A stretch of 43,191 bases of DNA from Alphaproteobacteria bacterium. GTDB lineage: Bacteria > Pseudomonadota > Alphaproteobacteria > Micavibrionales > Micavibrionaceae. This document shows positions 6,558-15,221 of the stretch, piece after piece; within the stretch, counting starts at the first letter, position 1, and every line of letters starts with the position of its first letter. Under the pieces are notes generated by a model. The model ran no database searches and was not told the DNA's origin. It saw only the letters and a program-made list of their open reading frames with translations. Made by a program: the position numbers and the translations under genes. Where the stretch lies: positions 1 to 43,191 of the forward strand of contig NVTV01000011.1 in assembly GCA_002401695.1 (NCBI GenBank), read 5' to 3'.

Positions 6558-7264
6558 TGCAATACCTCAAAAAACACATAAATTATGATGCAAATTTAAA
6601 ATCTGGGCTGGGCGCACCAAGCGAACCACCAGCCTTTAGTTTGCTTGATGAAAACCCGCTTCTTTGGTTCAAACCTGACTTATTAAGCTCCTTAACGACC
6701 ACAGGCAATAATGTCGATCAAATAGACGATCAAAGCGGCAATGGTCGTGATGCTATTTATACGCCATCCGCGCCGCAAACAAATTTGGATACTATAAATG
6801 ATTTAAATGTTTTGACGTTTACAGGCGATGGGTTGCGTGTTGCGGATGTGGCGCTAGGGCTTGTAGATATTTTTTTAGTGTTCAATACGGCTGACACAAA
6901 ATACACGCCATTTTTAAGTCAAAGCGACCAATATGTGATGCTCTTAGAAAGCGGATCGGTCAACACAATTACAAGCCTCAATGCTGGCTCACCTTCCTAC
7001 TATAAGAATGGTGTTTTACAAACGGCGACAAATCGCGGTGGCCTGTATGCTGAGTTCGACAATCAAGATGTCGTGGTGCTAATCCGTAATGCTGATATGT
7101 CAAATTGGGATCATTTAAATATAGGCAATCATGATTCTGTGCCAACAGAAATGGACGCGCTTTTTGGTGAGATGGCTATTTTTGAGGCAGCAAAAACAAA
7201 CGAAGCAATCAATAAAATCGGTAATTATTTTAACCGTTGGGGCTTGAACTGGACGGATATTTAG
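6557..7264 (+). CDS. Putative receptor-binding spike protein with LamG-like fold
   Basis: The segment LWFKPDLLSSLTT, then VDQIDDQSGNGRDAIYTP, a strand region with TFTGDGLRV, and a C-terminal LFGEMAIFEAAKTNEAINKIGNYFNRWGL match the pattern of concanavalin/LamG-like domains in phage spike and bacterial surface proteins. Such domains usually bind glycans. The protein starts on the last base of the previous stop and sits late in the structural block, so a host-recognition spike is inferred. No catalytic residues are evident. Confidence 0.6.
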   Translation: MQYLKKHINYDANLKSGLGAPSEPPAFSLLDENPLLWFKPDLLSSLTTTGNNVDQIDDQSGNGRDAIYTPSAPQTNLDTINDLNVLTFTGDGLRVADVALGLVDIFLVFNTADTKYTPFLSQSDQYVMLLESGSVNTITSLNAGSPSYYKNGVLQTATNRGGLYAEFDNQDVVVLIRNADMSNWDHLNIGNHDSVPTEMDALFGEMAIFEAAKTNEAINKIGNYFNRWGLNWTDI

Positions 7265-7273
7265 GAGAGAGAA

Positions 7274-7570
7274 ATGATTAATTTAAAAGATGCGCAATTT
7301 GAACGCATAGTAAATACAGAAACAGAAGTTGTGAGCGCAGCAGAAAATATAGCGGGTGTGACCGTTCATTTTCTTACAATATCTGCAAGAGCAAGCAACA
7401 ATAATTTTGTGCGGATCGGGGCGGATAAATATATTTATTATGGTAGTCCTGGGGCAAGCCCTGATGCACTTTTTATAACCGGCTTTCTTGTACCAAAAGG
7501 CGAAGCCATAACAATAGCCTCAACTGGCGCAGACTCTTTTATTTGTATGGGTTTTGAGGTGATGTCATGA
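7274..7570 (+). CDS. Small beta-rich structural protein, 98 aa
   Basis: The ATG at 7274 has a GGAGAG site upstream. The product is predicted strand-rich (VTVHFLTISARA, FVRIGADKYIYYG, ITIASTGADSFICMGFEV), with no membrane segment. It overlaps the hydrolase gene by ATGA. Resemblance to the second half of the 207-residue protein upstream (both end in a short beta domain) is suggestive only. It is probably a minor capsid or spike component. Confidence 0.5.
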   Translation: MINLKDAQFERIVNTETEVVSAAENIAGVTVHFLTISARASNNNFVRIGADKYIYYGSPGASPDALFITGFLVPKGEAITIASTGADSFICMGFEVMS

Positions 7571-8136
7571 GTGGTCTTATCGCATTATTACTTCTTAGTG
7601 GGGGTGGAATATTTATGTTCTCACGCGCCGCGCAAGGCTCTATTCCTACAATAAATATCGATAAGATATTATCTCAAACAAAATCACCGGCTAAAGAAGA
7701 AAATAAGGTCGATGAGCAATTCTTGAAAGATCAGGACATACTTGCGCGCACCGTCTGGGGCGAAGCGAGAGGGCAGGGCTATGCGGGAATGCAAGCCGTT
7801 GCCAGTGTCGTTCTAAACAGGCTTAAAAGAGGTGGCTTTGGTAACACAGTGGCGCAAGTCTGCCAGAAGCCCTATCAATTCAGCGTGTGGAACGCCAACG
7901 ATGCGAACCGTAACCTTATTCTCGCCGTAAACGAAGATAATGCAGAGTTCCAGCGCGCCATACTGATTGCCTCACGCGCAATGCATGGCAATCTACCTGA
8001 TAATACGGGTGGTGCAGACCATTACCTAAATATCACCGTCACAAAACGCCTTAGAGGCGGCACATTGCCCTCATGGGTCGATCTATCACGCAAGACAGCC
8101 AAGATCGGCGCACATACATTCTTAAAGCTAACGTAG
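7567..8136 (+). CDS. SleB-type cell-wall hydrolase with N-terminal membrane anchor
   Basis: The 189-residue protein has an N-terminal hydrophobic helix at about 3-18, a linker, and a cell-wall hydrolase domain (SleB/CwlJ family, Hydrolase_2) at about 58-187. WGEARGQG at 64-71 carries the expected catalytic Glu66, followed by the conserved MQAVASVVLNR segment and KPYQFSVWN. The enzyme would cleave peptidoglycan glycan strands. With an anchor it could sit in the virion membrane for entry, as in PM2-like viruses, or act in host lysis with the holin-like protein downstream. The family call is secure; the stage of action is inferred. Confidence 0.88.
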   Translation: MSGLIALLLLSGGGIFMFSRAAQGSIPTINIDKILSQTKSPAKEENKVDEQFLKDQDILARTVWGEARGQGYAGMQAVASVVLNRLKRGGFGNTVAQVCQKPYQFSVWNANDANRNLILAVNEDNAEFQRAILIASRAMHGNLPDNTGGADHYLNITVTKRLRGGTLPSWVDLSRKTAKIGAHTFLKLT

Positions 8137-8146
8137 GAGAAACATT

Positions 8147-8302
8147 ATGCCTTGGTTAATCGGTAGCGCAGTCATTATCGCTCTAGGATATGGCGCAGAC
8201 AAAACAGGTGAGGGGATAGATAGTGCCAGCAACGGCATTATGAAGCTCGCCATCACTGGCGTAGTGAGCTTCTACGCACTTAAGAAAATGAAGGTGATCT
8301 AA
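8147..8302 (+). CDS. Small membrane protein, 51 aa
   Basis: The ATG at 8147 has an AGGAG seven bases upstream overlapping the end of the hydrolase gene. Two hydrophobic stretches, about residues 2-16 (PWLIGSAVIIALGYGA) and 32-44, flank a polar Asp/Ser/Asn loop, giving a two-span hairpin. It overlaps the next frame by one base. It may be part of the lysis set or a virion membrane protein. Confidence 0.6.
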   Translation: MPWLIGSAVIIALGYGADKTGEGIDSASNGIMKLAITGVVSFYALKKMKVI

Positions 8303-8451
8303 TGCTTGAAGCACTTATCATCGCAGGAGTTACTGGCGCGGTATCGGCAATTGTGACGATAGCGACCATTAAGACTGATATGGCGTGGGTAAAACGCGTC
8401 TTATCACAACAACACAACCGCATTTCAAAACTTGAAGGGAAAATACTATGA
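8302..8451 (+). CDS. Small membrane protein with coiled-coil tail, 49 aa
   Basis: The start overlaps the preceding stop by one base. An N-terminal transmembrane helix (about residues 3-23, EALIIAGVTGAVSAIVTIA) is followed by a charged helical tail ending RISKLEGKIL. That plan is similar to Rz/spanin-like or other small lysis accessory proteins, but no lipobox is present. It overlaps the holin-like gene by ATGA. Confidence 0.55.
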   Translation: MLEALIIAGVTGAVSAIVTIATIKTDMAWVKRVLSQQHNRISKLEGKIL

Positions 8452-8678
8452 ACTGGTTTAAAAAACGACTAGCAGAGCCAACAACATACATCGGGGCAGG
8501 GCTACTAGCTCAAGCTGTAATGGTACTTACAAAATCCAATCCAGCGCATCTGGAGGTCGTGGGCTCAGTTATTCAACAAGCCTCTGCACCTCTCGCCGCT
8601 GGTGACTATGTCAGTGCCGTACCATTCTTTCTATCCGGATTAATGGCCATTTTCATGAGCGAAAAAGCAGCAAAATAA
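8448..8678 (+). CDS. Holin-like protein, 76 aa
   Basis: The 76-residue protein has a basic N-terminus, a hydrophobic helix at about 13-28 (TYIGAGLLAQAVMVL), a second at about 54-70 (AVPFFLSGLMAIFMS), and a charged end. Two-span proteins of this size next to a peptidoglycan hydrolase are usually holins, which make holes in the inner membrane to time lysis. It is the last gene of the plus-strand operon, ending 89 bases before the terminator. Holin function is inferred from topology and position. Confidence 0.55.
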   Translation: MNWFKKRLAEPTTYIGAGLLAQAVMVLTKSNPAHLEVVGSVIQQASAPLAAGDYVSAVPFFLSGLMAIFMSEKAAK

Positions 8679-8767
8679 TTGGGTAAACTTTAAATTTAAT
8701 AAAATCAAGCACTTGCAGAGACTGTTTTTTTCAAGATCCGAAGCAACAACTATAATCCTCAAACTCA

Positions 8768-8795
8768 AAAGCAGATCCTCGGAGCTGCTTTTTTT
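8768..8795 (+). terminator. Intrinsic terminator of the provirus late operon
   Basis: AAAGCAG (8768-8774) pairs with CTGCTTT (8785-8791) around a ten-base loop, followed by a run of Ts to 8795. It lies 90 bases after the last provirus gene on the plus strand. The rest of 8679-8945 shows no convincing gene; a Cys-rich GTG frame at 8796 looks spurious. Confidence 0.85.
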
Positions 8796-8945
8796 GTGAA
8801 AAATAAATATTATCATAATTGCTTCTGCAGACGATTCTCTGGTTGCGCCGGTTGCGTCAGTCTTGAGTTAAAACAACAGCTTAAATTTTTGTTATTTTCA
8901 AAAAAGCTGATTTTCCAATTTACATTAAGATATCTATCGTATCGT

Positions 8946-9467
8946 TTATGGTCGTGTTTTTTTAATGAATGTAACTTTACTTTTCTTCAAAACATTATGC
9001 ACTTGTTGACGTGATATATCGTGTTGCTCGGCAATTTTAATCGCGCTGAAGCCCACCTTGTGCGCGTAACATATAAGCTCGTCACGTTGCTTTCGTTTCT
9101 CATTCTTCGCCCAACGCCCGACAATTTCGGCGAGATCACGTGCGCGTTTATCATCGCATCCGAGGCGTTGTTTAATAATGCCGGTTCTCGTGTCATTGTC
9201 GAGGTGTAGAGCGTCCATGTCAAAGAATTGCCGCGCTATGGCATTGATATCATCACGCCAAGCCTGTGAGCGTCTACGCTCTGATTTGAGCTGCTCGAGG
9301 CGTGAGATTTTAAAATCACAATCGGCCTTAACCTGATTAAGCCAACCAATATTTTGATCGATTTCAATCGTTGGAACATTTCTATATTTGGAAACAGTAA
9401 GATTTATTAACGCAGTTTCTTTTCTTGTTTCACCGCAGCCACACCTGCTTACGGTATCAAAAGACAT
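8946..9467 (-). CDS. Helix-turn-helix protein, 173 aa
   Basis: The ATG at 9467 has a GGAG eight bases upstream. The C-terminal part, about residues 130-165, reads as a helix-turn-helix (DELICYAHKVGFSAIKIAEQHDISRQQVHNVLKKSK) with a very basic tail. A helical, Arg/Lys-rich middle region (about 45-75) may form a coiled coil. A CGC motif lies near the N-terminus. It points against the provirus operon and sits at its right border, so it could be a provirus regulator or the first host gene. Its target is unknown. Region 9468-9676 upstream holds no recognisable gene. Confidence 0.6.
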   Translation of the reverse strand: MSFDTVSRCGCGETRKETALINLTVSKYRNVPTIEIDQNIGWLNQVKADCDFKISRLEQLKSERRRSQAWRDDINAIARQFFDMDALHLDNDTRTGIIKQRLGCDDKRARDLAEIVGRWAKNEKRKQRDELICYAHKVGFSAIKIAEQHDISRQQVHNVLKKSKVTFIKKTRP

Positions 9468-9676
9468 CTAAATACTCCATACTTGTAAAGTTGTGATACT
9501 TAACTGCTTTACACGCTACGGCTTAAACGTAAAAAAACATTTAAGATCAAAGTATTGAGCCAGTTGCTTAATCTTTTTAATAAACCATTCTTTCCCATAA
9601 TATACATTATCACACAAAACCATCACAAGTGGCTCTTCCTAAGCTTATCTATGTTTTGCGACCTATGTCCTTATAT

Positions 9677-11626
9677 TTACGTGTTATCATTTCTAATTTT
9701 TTCAAGGAACTCTTCTACAGAACCTTTGAGGTTTTCGGAAAGCTCTGACACTTCTTTGGCGGCCTCAAGTACGGCATCAGCAGATTGCCCTGTCTCTATA
9801 GACCCTTCTTGGACATCATGTATAATCTGAGTAACATTCTGAACACCTTGTGATGCTTCGGAAACGCTGCGCACAATTTCATCTGTTGTTACATTTTGTT
9901 CTTCAACCGCAGCAGAAACACCTGTGACAGATTGATCTATTTCTGAAATATTACCAATAATGCGACCCATTGCCTCAACAGAATCGCGTGTTGCGGCTTG
10001 AATCTCGTTAATACGGTTATTAATTTCCTCAGTTTTGTTGTTTGTTTCCGTAGCAAGTTTTTTAACTTCATCCGCAACAACAGCAAATCCCTTTCCTGCA
10101 TCTCCCGCACGGGCTGCTTCGATTGTTGCATTAAGAGCCAGAAGATTGGTTTGTTCGGCGATATCCTGAATAGAGAGAACCACCTCTCCAATATTACAAA
10201 CCAGTTCATCAAGGTTCTTGACGGTCTCATTCGCGGTTTCCGCATTACTGGTCGTGTCGTTTGATTGTGTACGTACACTTGTAATTTGCATAGCAATTTC
10301 AGAACTACTTGCCGACATTTCTTCCATCGCAGCGGCGACAGTGCTTACATTCATGCTCGCTTCTTCTGAAGATGCCGCAACAGATTGACTGGCTTTACTT
10401 GTTTCTTGGGAAATTGCTTTCATGCTTTCTGCTGTTGCTTGCAATTCTGTGGAGGCTGCGGCTAAAGCACCAATACTTCCGCCGACTTGCCCCTCAAAAC
10501 TATCTGCCAAATCACGCATGATTTGCCGCTTTTCAGCTTCAATTTTTTCTTCTTCTGCTGCACGCCCCTCTTCCGTATCCTTGGTTTTTTTCATGTTTGT
10601 ACGGAAAATTTCCATTGCTTGAGACATGTCCTTTATTTCATCTTCAAACGTTGAGAACGGTGTTTCTACATCAAGGTTACCTGCCGCAAGTTGCCTCATT
10701 GACTCTGTTAAATCTCCAACTGGTTTGGATATACTGCGCCCTAAAAAATATGCAAAAATGGACGAGGCAATCATAATACCGAAGGATAAGGCCATAATTA
10801 ATTTTTTGCCCTCTTCTTCATCCTGAAGTGCTTTTTCCATGGAATGTGCGGTGAATTCTACAACTTCACTAAGCAAAGCTTCGATTTCCTTATCCAAATT
10901 TTCTTGTTCAATTTCGATATTTGTTACAGCAGTAGCCAAGTTGTCTCCGTCATGAGAGCTTGCCTTTGTTGTTTCATCTTTATGCTGTATTACGGCAGCG
11001 CTTGCCTGATGTGGCGTGCTTTCTATTCTGTGAGGCTCTCTTGAACGTTCAACATGTGTTGTACCACCTGCATGAGGGGTAACTTTATGTGGCGGCGTTT
11101 CATGTCCTGCGGATGATTTGGATTCGGTGCTTGGTGTTATCGGTATACCACTGGCTGTCTCAAAAATTTTGAAGGCATGCTCTTCATAGCTTGCATGGTG
11201 TACTTCGATGATTTTGATTTGCTCAAGAACATGTTTGAATTCTTTAAGCGCTGCAGGGTTATCTGTTTCTGCGATAAACTTCTCTGCCATATGCTCGGCT
11301 TTTTTAAGTTCTTCATCCACTTGATGTGCGAGATCTTTAAAATGCTGAACAGTAATTTCGACGGTATGATTTTCATCATGCGCAATTATACCGCTATAAC
11401 GTAGGCCTTGTTCCAATAGAACGGCTTGTTCGAGCTGGTGAACAGTAATTTTGCTGAGAATTTCGGTTAAAGGAATGTCACGATGTGCAATCTCTTCCAT
11501 TTCATGGCCAATAACACTCATCTTGTAAATGCCGGTGCCGCCAATGATCGCAATAAACATCAACATAATGCCCGTGAGTAAATATATGCGGTGCCCAATT
11601 CTGAATTTCTTGATGATATTTGGCAT
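9677..11626 (-). CDS. Methyl-accepting chemotaxis protein with His-rich periplasmic region
   Basis: The start chosen is the ATG at 11626, preceded by AAGGAGC; an ORF start 30 bases upstream lacks one. The 649-residue receptor has a first membrane helix at about 13-33, a periplasmic sensor at about 34-273, and a second helix at about 276-296. A HAMP domain follows, then a long cytoplasmic coiled coil. The signalling tip contains [20 protein letters not shown] and [13 protein letters not shown], the hallmark that docks CheA/CheW. It would pass an external signal to the flagellar chemotaxis system. About residues 175-225 form an unusual His/Pro/Ser/Thr-rich linker with eight His, which might bind metal. 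No CheR-tethering pentapeptide is seen at the C-terminus. Confidence 0.93.
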   Translation of the reverse strand: MPNIIKKFRIGHRIYLLTGIMLMFIAIIGGTGIYKMSVIGHEMEEIAHRDIPLTEILSKITVHQLEQAVLLEQGLRYSGIIAHDENHTVEITVQHFKDLAHQVDEELKKAEHMAEKFIAETDNPAALKEFKHVLEQIKIIEVHHASYEEHAFKIFETASGIPITPSTESKSSAGHETPPHKVTPHAGGTTHVERSREPHRIESTPHQASAAVIQHKDETTKASSHDGDNLATAVTNIEIEQENLDKEIEALLSEVVEFTAHSMEKALQDEEEGKKLIMALSFGIMIASSIFAYFLGRSISKPVGDLTESMRQLAAGNLDVETPFSTFEDEIKDMSQAMEIFRTNMKKTKDTEEGRAAEEEKIEAEKRQIMRDLADSFEGQVGGSIGALAAASTELQATAESMKAISQETSKASQSVAASSEEASMNVSTVAAAMEEMSASSSEIAMQITSVRTQSNDTTSNAETANETVKNLDELVCNIGEVVLSIQDIAEQTNLLALNATIEAARAGDAGKGFAVVADEVKKLATETNNKTEEINNRINEIQAATRDSVEAMGRIIGNISEIDQSVTGVSAAVEEQNVTTDEIVRSVSEASQGVQNVTQIIHDVQEGSIETGQSADAVLEAAKEVSELSENLKGSVEEFLEKIRNDNT

Positions 11627-12034
11627 GACGTGCTCCTTCTGAGTATAAACTGTCAATTTTCCGGAAAAATTTCTTTGATTCCAGATGTTGAATATAATTT
11701 TAGTAATTGAAATATACGCAGTAAAGATATGGCACAGTTACTAGGATTCGCACCAAACAAGAAGCTTTATTGAAAAAATATTCAGATTCAGGCTCTGATA
11801 TTAGTCACTAAACCATCCGTAAACTTATTGAACAGTACTAAAACTGTATGGATTGTAGCAGGTTTTTTATCTTATCATATGGGCAATCTGAAAACACTAT
11901 AATAAAGCTGTATAAACAACTGTTATAGAATATTATTGTGTGCAGTCTGTTTTTTTATGCCCGCCATTATTGCATTCCATGCTATGCTCGCCGCTGGTAA
12001 AACAAGAATGTTTTCACAAAATTAGGAAAAGAAA
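11627..12034. other. Intergenic region between divergent genes
   Basis: About 400 AT-rich bases separate the chemotaxis receptor and carbonic anhydrase start codons, so promoters for both should lie here. I could not assign a convincing -35/-10 pair by eye. Candidate RBS signals lie next to each start. No RNA gene or repeat was recognised. Confidence 0.4.
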
Positions 12035-12772
12035 ATGATCCGTCGCACCGCTCTAATATTAACTGCATTGTCCGTGCTATCTATCCCTGTAGCAGCCATG
12101 GCTGAAGGTGGGCATGGTAAACATTGGGGCTATTCTGGTGCGGAAGGGTTTCAACATTGGGGGGATTTGTCTGCGGAATTCCATGCATGTAAAGATGGCA
12201 TGGCGCAGTCTCCGATTGATATTCGTGAATATAATGCGACTGATTTACCCGCGTTGCAGCCCTCTTATCATAAAGCTAATCTGGAGGTTATTAATAATGG
12301 TCATACAATACAAGTGAATGCAGGAGATAGTGGCAGCCTTAGCGTTGATGGTAAAACATACAAGTTGCTTCAATTCCACTTTCATACACCGAGTGAGCAT
12401 TACATTGATGGTGCGCCTTACCCGATGGAGCTTCATTTCGTCCACAAATCTGCCGATGGCACGCTAGGTGTTGTCGGTGTGATGATGCAACTTGGTGCAC
12501 ATAATAAGGCAATTGATACGATTTGGCGTGCAACGCAGGCCAGCGGTGGTCGGGCTTCTATATCAGCCGCCGACCTCCTACCTTCAAATTTGGATTATTA
12601 TAAATATGTAGGATCATTAACAACGCCCCCTTGCAGCGAAGGTGTTCAGTGGCACGTGGCAAAGAATGCGGTCGAAATATCCGCCGTACAACTTCATGCG
12701 TTTCAGGCGTTATTTTCTGTGAATGCCCGTCCGGTTCAGCCGCAAAATTCCAGAAAGATTAAAGGCGATTAA
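12035..12772 (+). CDS. Periplasmic alpha-carbonic anhydrase
   Basis: The 245-residue protein has a signal peptide of about 23 residues (cleavage after AMA). The alpha-class carbonic anhydrase domain follows: QSPIDI at 58-63, zinc ligands His115 and His117 in FHFHTPSEH, and His134 in MELHFVH. The conserved TTPPCSEGVQW segment lies near the C-terminus. Cys52 and the Cys of TTPPC can form the disulfide common in bacterial members. It interconverts CO2 and bicarbonate in the periplasm, helping inorganic carbon supply or pH balance. It stands alone between the receptor and the flippase-like gene. All key residues are present, so it should be active. Confidence 0.95.
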   Translation: MIRRTALILTALSVLSIPVAAMAEGGHGKHWGYSGAEGFQHWGDLSAEFHACKDGMAQSPIDIREYNATDLPALQPSYHKANLEVINNGHTIQVNAGDSGSLSVDGKTYKLLQFHFHTPSEHYIDGAPYPMELHFVHKSADGTLGVVGVMMQLGAHNKAIDTIWRATQASGGRASISAADLLPSNLDYYKYVGSLTTPPCSEGVQWHVAKNAVEISAVQLHAFQALFSVNARPVQPQNSRKIKGD

Positions 12773-12941
12773 AAAAAGTATCTTAGGGTATGTTTTTCTA
12801 TATTACTCTCCCCCTCTCATGTTTTAGTAATGCGCGTATAACATGTTGTTTGCAATAAATCAGAGTGTATATTCTCTTAATACACCTTGGCATGGGGGTG
12901 TCTATGGTTGATAGTTGATGTTAAGGTGAACCGGAGGGGAT

Positions 12942-13907
12942 GTGTTGTTAAAACCACGTTTAAAATCGATGTTAAAGTACGTTGTTAGTATATTTATTCT
13001 TATAATTATACTGCTTCAAATGGACTTTGTTGTTCTACAAAAACAATTGCAGTCCATTGATTCATGGGGCTTTGGCTTGGCTCTCTTGGCAATTTTATGT
13101 CAGATATTCTTTCTTAATATGCGTTGGCACAGTTTTTTGCTGATCAGCAATAATAAGATATCTTTTAAAACCAGCAGCTTCATAAACATCGCAGGATATT
13201 TTGCCAATGTTCTTTTTATCACATCCGTCGGAGGGATAATTGCAAAGTCAAGTTTGGCTGTTCGTCATGGTTTGTCTATTACACAGGCTATATTCACAAC
13301 GTTATTGGATCGTTTTATGACGCTTGCTGCCCTAATTGTTTTTAGTGTATTTGGTCTACAGTTTCTGGGGCATGTTCTGGATCAAAAACTTCTTTCCATC
13401 CTTTCTTTAACAACCTTAGGTGTTGTTGCGGTCGTTATTTCATCTTTGTTGGTTCTGCGTTCTGGGATGTTTAAGGGTTTTATATTATCCAGTCAAAAGC
13501 GATCTCGCTTCATTGTTCTTTTAAGAATGCATATGGAGAATTATCCATTAATGTTCAAAACTGTCTGTTATAGCCTGATTGCACAAGGATGTTTTATTCT
13601 GAGCGTATACATACTTTTCTTGGGAATAGATGCAGATATGCACATCAAAACGCTTGAGTTTCTGGCATTACTGCCTGTTCTGGCATTAATTTCTGCTCTT
13701 CCCATTAGTTTTGGTGGCTGGGGCGTTCGTGAAGGTGCTTTTATCTATGGGCTGTCTTTGGTTGGTTTTTCAATGGAGAGCGCCTTTCTACTTTCGGTTC
13801 AAGTCGGCGTGGTTACTTTAATAGCACCATTTCTATTCGGACTCCCTTATCTCTTGCAATCTGATTTTAAAGCATTTTTGTTAGGGAATGATAAAATACC
13901 TGTCTGA
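12942..13907 (+). CDS. Flippase-like integral membrane protein (LPG synthase TM/UPF0104 family)
   Basis: The GTG at 12942 follows GGAGGGG; the adjacent TTG at 12945 is an alternative. The 321-residue protein has about eight hydrophobic helices. It shows the family's pattern of an N-terminal basic residue stretch, an early conserved NMRWHSFLL, and a late PISFGGWGVREGAF segment, characteristic of the lysylphosphatidylglycerol synthase membrane-domain family (YbhN/AglD-like). These proteins are often linked to envelope lipid or polysaccharide work, but the substrate here is unknown. The gene ends ten bases before the O-antigen ligase-like gene, so the two are probably co-transcribed. An envelope glycan role is inferred. 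Confidence 0.8.
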   Translation: MLLKPRLKSMLKYVVSIFILIIILLQMDFVVLQKQLQSIDSWGFGLALLAILCQIFFLNMRWHSFLLISNNKISFKTSSFINIAGYFANVLFITSVGGIIAKSSLAVRHGLSITQAIFTTLLDRFMTLAALIVFSVFGLQFLGHVLDQKLLSILSLTTLGVVAVVISSLLVLRSGMFKGFILSSQKRSRFIVLLRMHMENYPLMFKTVCYSLIAQGCFILSVYILFLGIDADMHIKTLEFLALLPVLALISALPISFGGWGVREGAFIYGLSLVGFSMESAFLLSVQVGVVTLIAPFLFGLPYLLQSDFKAFLLGNDKIPV

Positions 13908-13916
13908 AGTAGTTTC

Positions 13917-15221
13917 ATGTTCAATATTATTAAATCACGTTTATCAGAATTTCGGCCCGTACATTATATTGTTTGTTTTATGGCTGTGGCCTTACAGATT
14001 CAAATAACGTTATTCGCAGACGCAGGCTATTTAGGTTTGCGTGTTGGGAGCGCGGATGTCTTTTTACCTTTTATCGGATTATATATTCTCTGCTCCTTGC
14101 TAACAAAAAAATCATATTGGCCTCGTTGGTCTATGTCGAATTTAATTCTTTGGCTGGTCGCCCTTACTTTTGTTATGAGCATCGCTCTGTTAAATGGTTA
14201 TCTTGTGAATGGCTATATTTCGAGCTGGGCATTTATAAATAAATATATTGGGTTCTTTCTATTACTGTCTTACCTCATGTTAGGTGGGTGGGTGGTTAGA
14301 AATTCCTCGGATGCAGGTTATATTTTGCGTTTATTCATGAGTGCATTTACAGGGTTTTTTGTTATTACTATGCTTTTGAGTAGCCTTATGTTGTTTATGC
14401 AATATTTTATCCCATTTTCATTATGGCTTCCAGATTATCCTTGGGATGGTTTTATGGCTAATAGAAATGCCTATATGGTGATGTTTATTTTATCATTTAT
14501 CTTTGTTATTTGGGGATATGCAGAGGATAAGCCTTTGATTCCGAACTGGGTAAATACATTGTTTTGGCTATGTTTACCTATATTTTTTATATTTAACGAT
14601 TCAAGGACAGGCTGGATTATCTCTGTGGTCTTAGCTATAATTTTATTCCTAAAAACCCCCCTAAAAAGAGCAAAATCAATTTTACCTATATTGTTAATAG
14701 GTGCGAGCATTGCGTATGCATCATATTATGTGACAAGCAATAATGTTGTGCTGCAATCCAGACAAATGCGCAATTTGCTTGGCATAGCCAAGGGTGGGGA
14801 TGTTGTATATATGGGGGATCAAAAACGCTATATTGCTATTGAAGATGGGCTGGAGCTTTATCATAAATATAATCCGGTTTTGGGCGCAGGGCTTGGCTCT
14901 TACAGACCGTTCCAAATAGAAAAAAGAGGAGAATTCATAGAAATTATCGATTTTACCGGCTTATGGCTACTCGTTGAAACTGGAGGGCTGGGAGTGCTTG
15001 TTTTTGCAGCATTTTTTCTATGTTGTATGTGGTCCCTATACAGAGTGGGGTTTGTTTCTGGTCGCAGTAATTACCATCGCGCAATGTTTACCTTTTTAAT
15101 TATGTTTGCTGTGATGTCACTCTTGCATGAATTGATGTATACGCGTGTTCTATGGTTTGCTATGGGACTTTCTTTGGCAAAAATATCTCTGCCCTCTCCG
15201 ATTCCGAAGCCTAATATTTAA
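13917..15221 (+). CDS. O-antigen ligase/polymerase-like membrane protein (Wzy_C family)
   Basis: The 434-residue protein has about eleven hydrophobic spans. The middle FIFNDSRTGWIISVVLAIILF matches the SRTG/SRGG segment of the O-antigen ligase/polymerase (Wzy_C) family. A large periplasmic loop at about 285-345 contains GAGLGSYRPF, whose G-x-G-x-x-x-Y/F pattern is typical near the catalytic loop. It would join or polymerise lipid-linked glycans at the periplasmic face of the inner membrane. Whether it is a WaaL ligase or a Wzy polymerase cannot be told from sequence alone. Its stop overlaps the convergent aquaporin gene stop by four bases. Confidence 0.8.
   Translation: MFNIIKSRLSEFRPVHYIVCFMAVALQIQITLFADAGYLGLRVGSADVFLPFIGLYILCSLLTKKSYWPRWSMSNLILWLVALTFVMSIALLNGYLVNGYISSWAFINKYIGFFLLLSYLMLGGWVVRNSSDAGYILRLFMSAFTGFFVITMLLSSLMLFMQYFIPFSLWLPDYPWDGFMANRNAYMVMFILSFIFVIWGYAEDKPLIPNWVNTLFWLCLPIFFIFNDSRTGWIISVVLAIILFLKTPLKRAKSILPILLIGASIAYASYYVTSNNVVLQSRQMRNLLGIAKGGDVVYMGDQKRYIAIEDGLELYHKYNPVLGAGLGSYRPFQIEKRGEFIEIIDFTGLWLLVETGGLGVLVFAAFFLCCMWSLYRVGFVSGRSNYHRAMFTFLIMFAVMSLLHELMYTRVLWFAMGLSLAKISLPSPIPKPNI

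Larger units (their letters stand above)
1..8800 (+). mobile_element. PM2/corticovirus-like double jelly-roll provirus (left end cut by window)
   Basis: The plus strand carries a compact block of about 22 co-directional small genes, many overlapping by ATGA. It holds a DnaA_N-type replication protein, a FtsK/HerA-like packaging ATPase, a coat protein resembling the PM2 P2 N-terminal family, many single-span membrane proteins, spike-like proteins, a SleB hydrolase and a holin-like protein. No terminase, portal, tail or tape-measure gene is present, which fits a tailless internal-membrane virus rather than a caudovirus. A strong terminator at 8768-8795 closes the block. Host-like genes begin at 9677, so I infer an integrated copy. 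No att sites or integrase are seen, and the left end lies outside the window. Confidence 0.75.

Noticed and set aside
8796..9014. Plus-strand 72-residue Cys-rich frame
   Set aside because: It begins inside the terminator T-run region with no ribosome site, uses an alternative start, has an odd composition and overlaps the end of the helix-turn-helix gene.
9555..11404. Several plus-strand frames opposite the chemotaxis receptor
   Set aside because: They are antisense shadows of a clear receptor gene with no ribosome sites and hydrophobic or Cys-rich nonsense composition.
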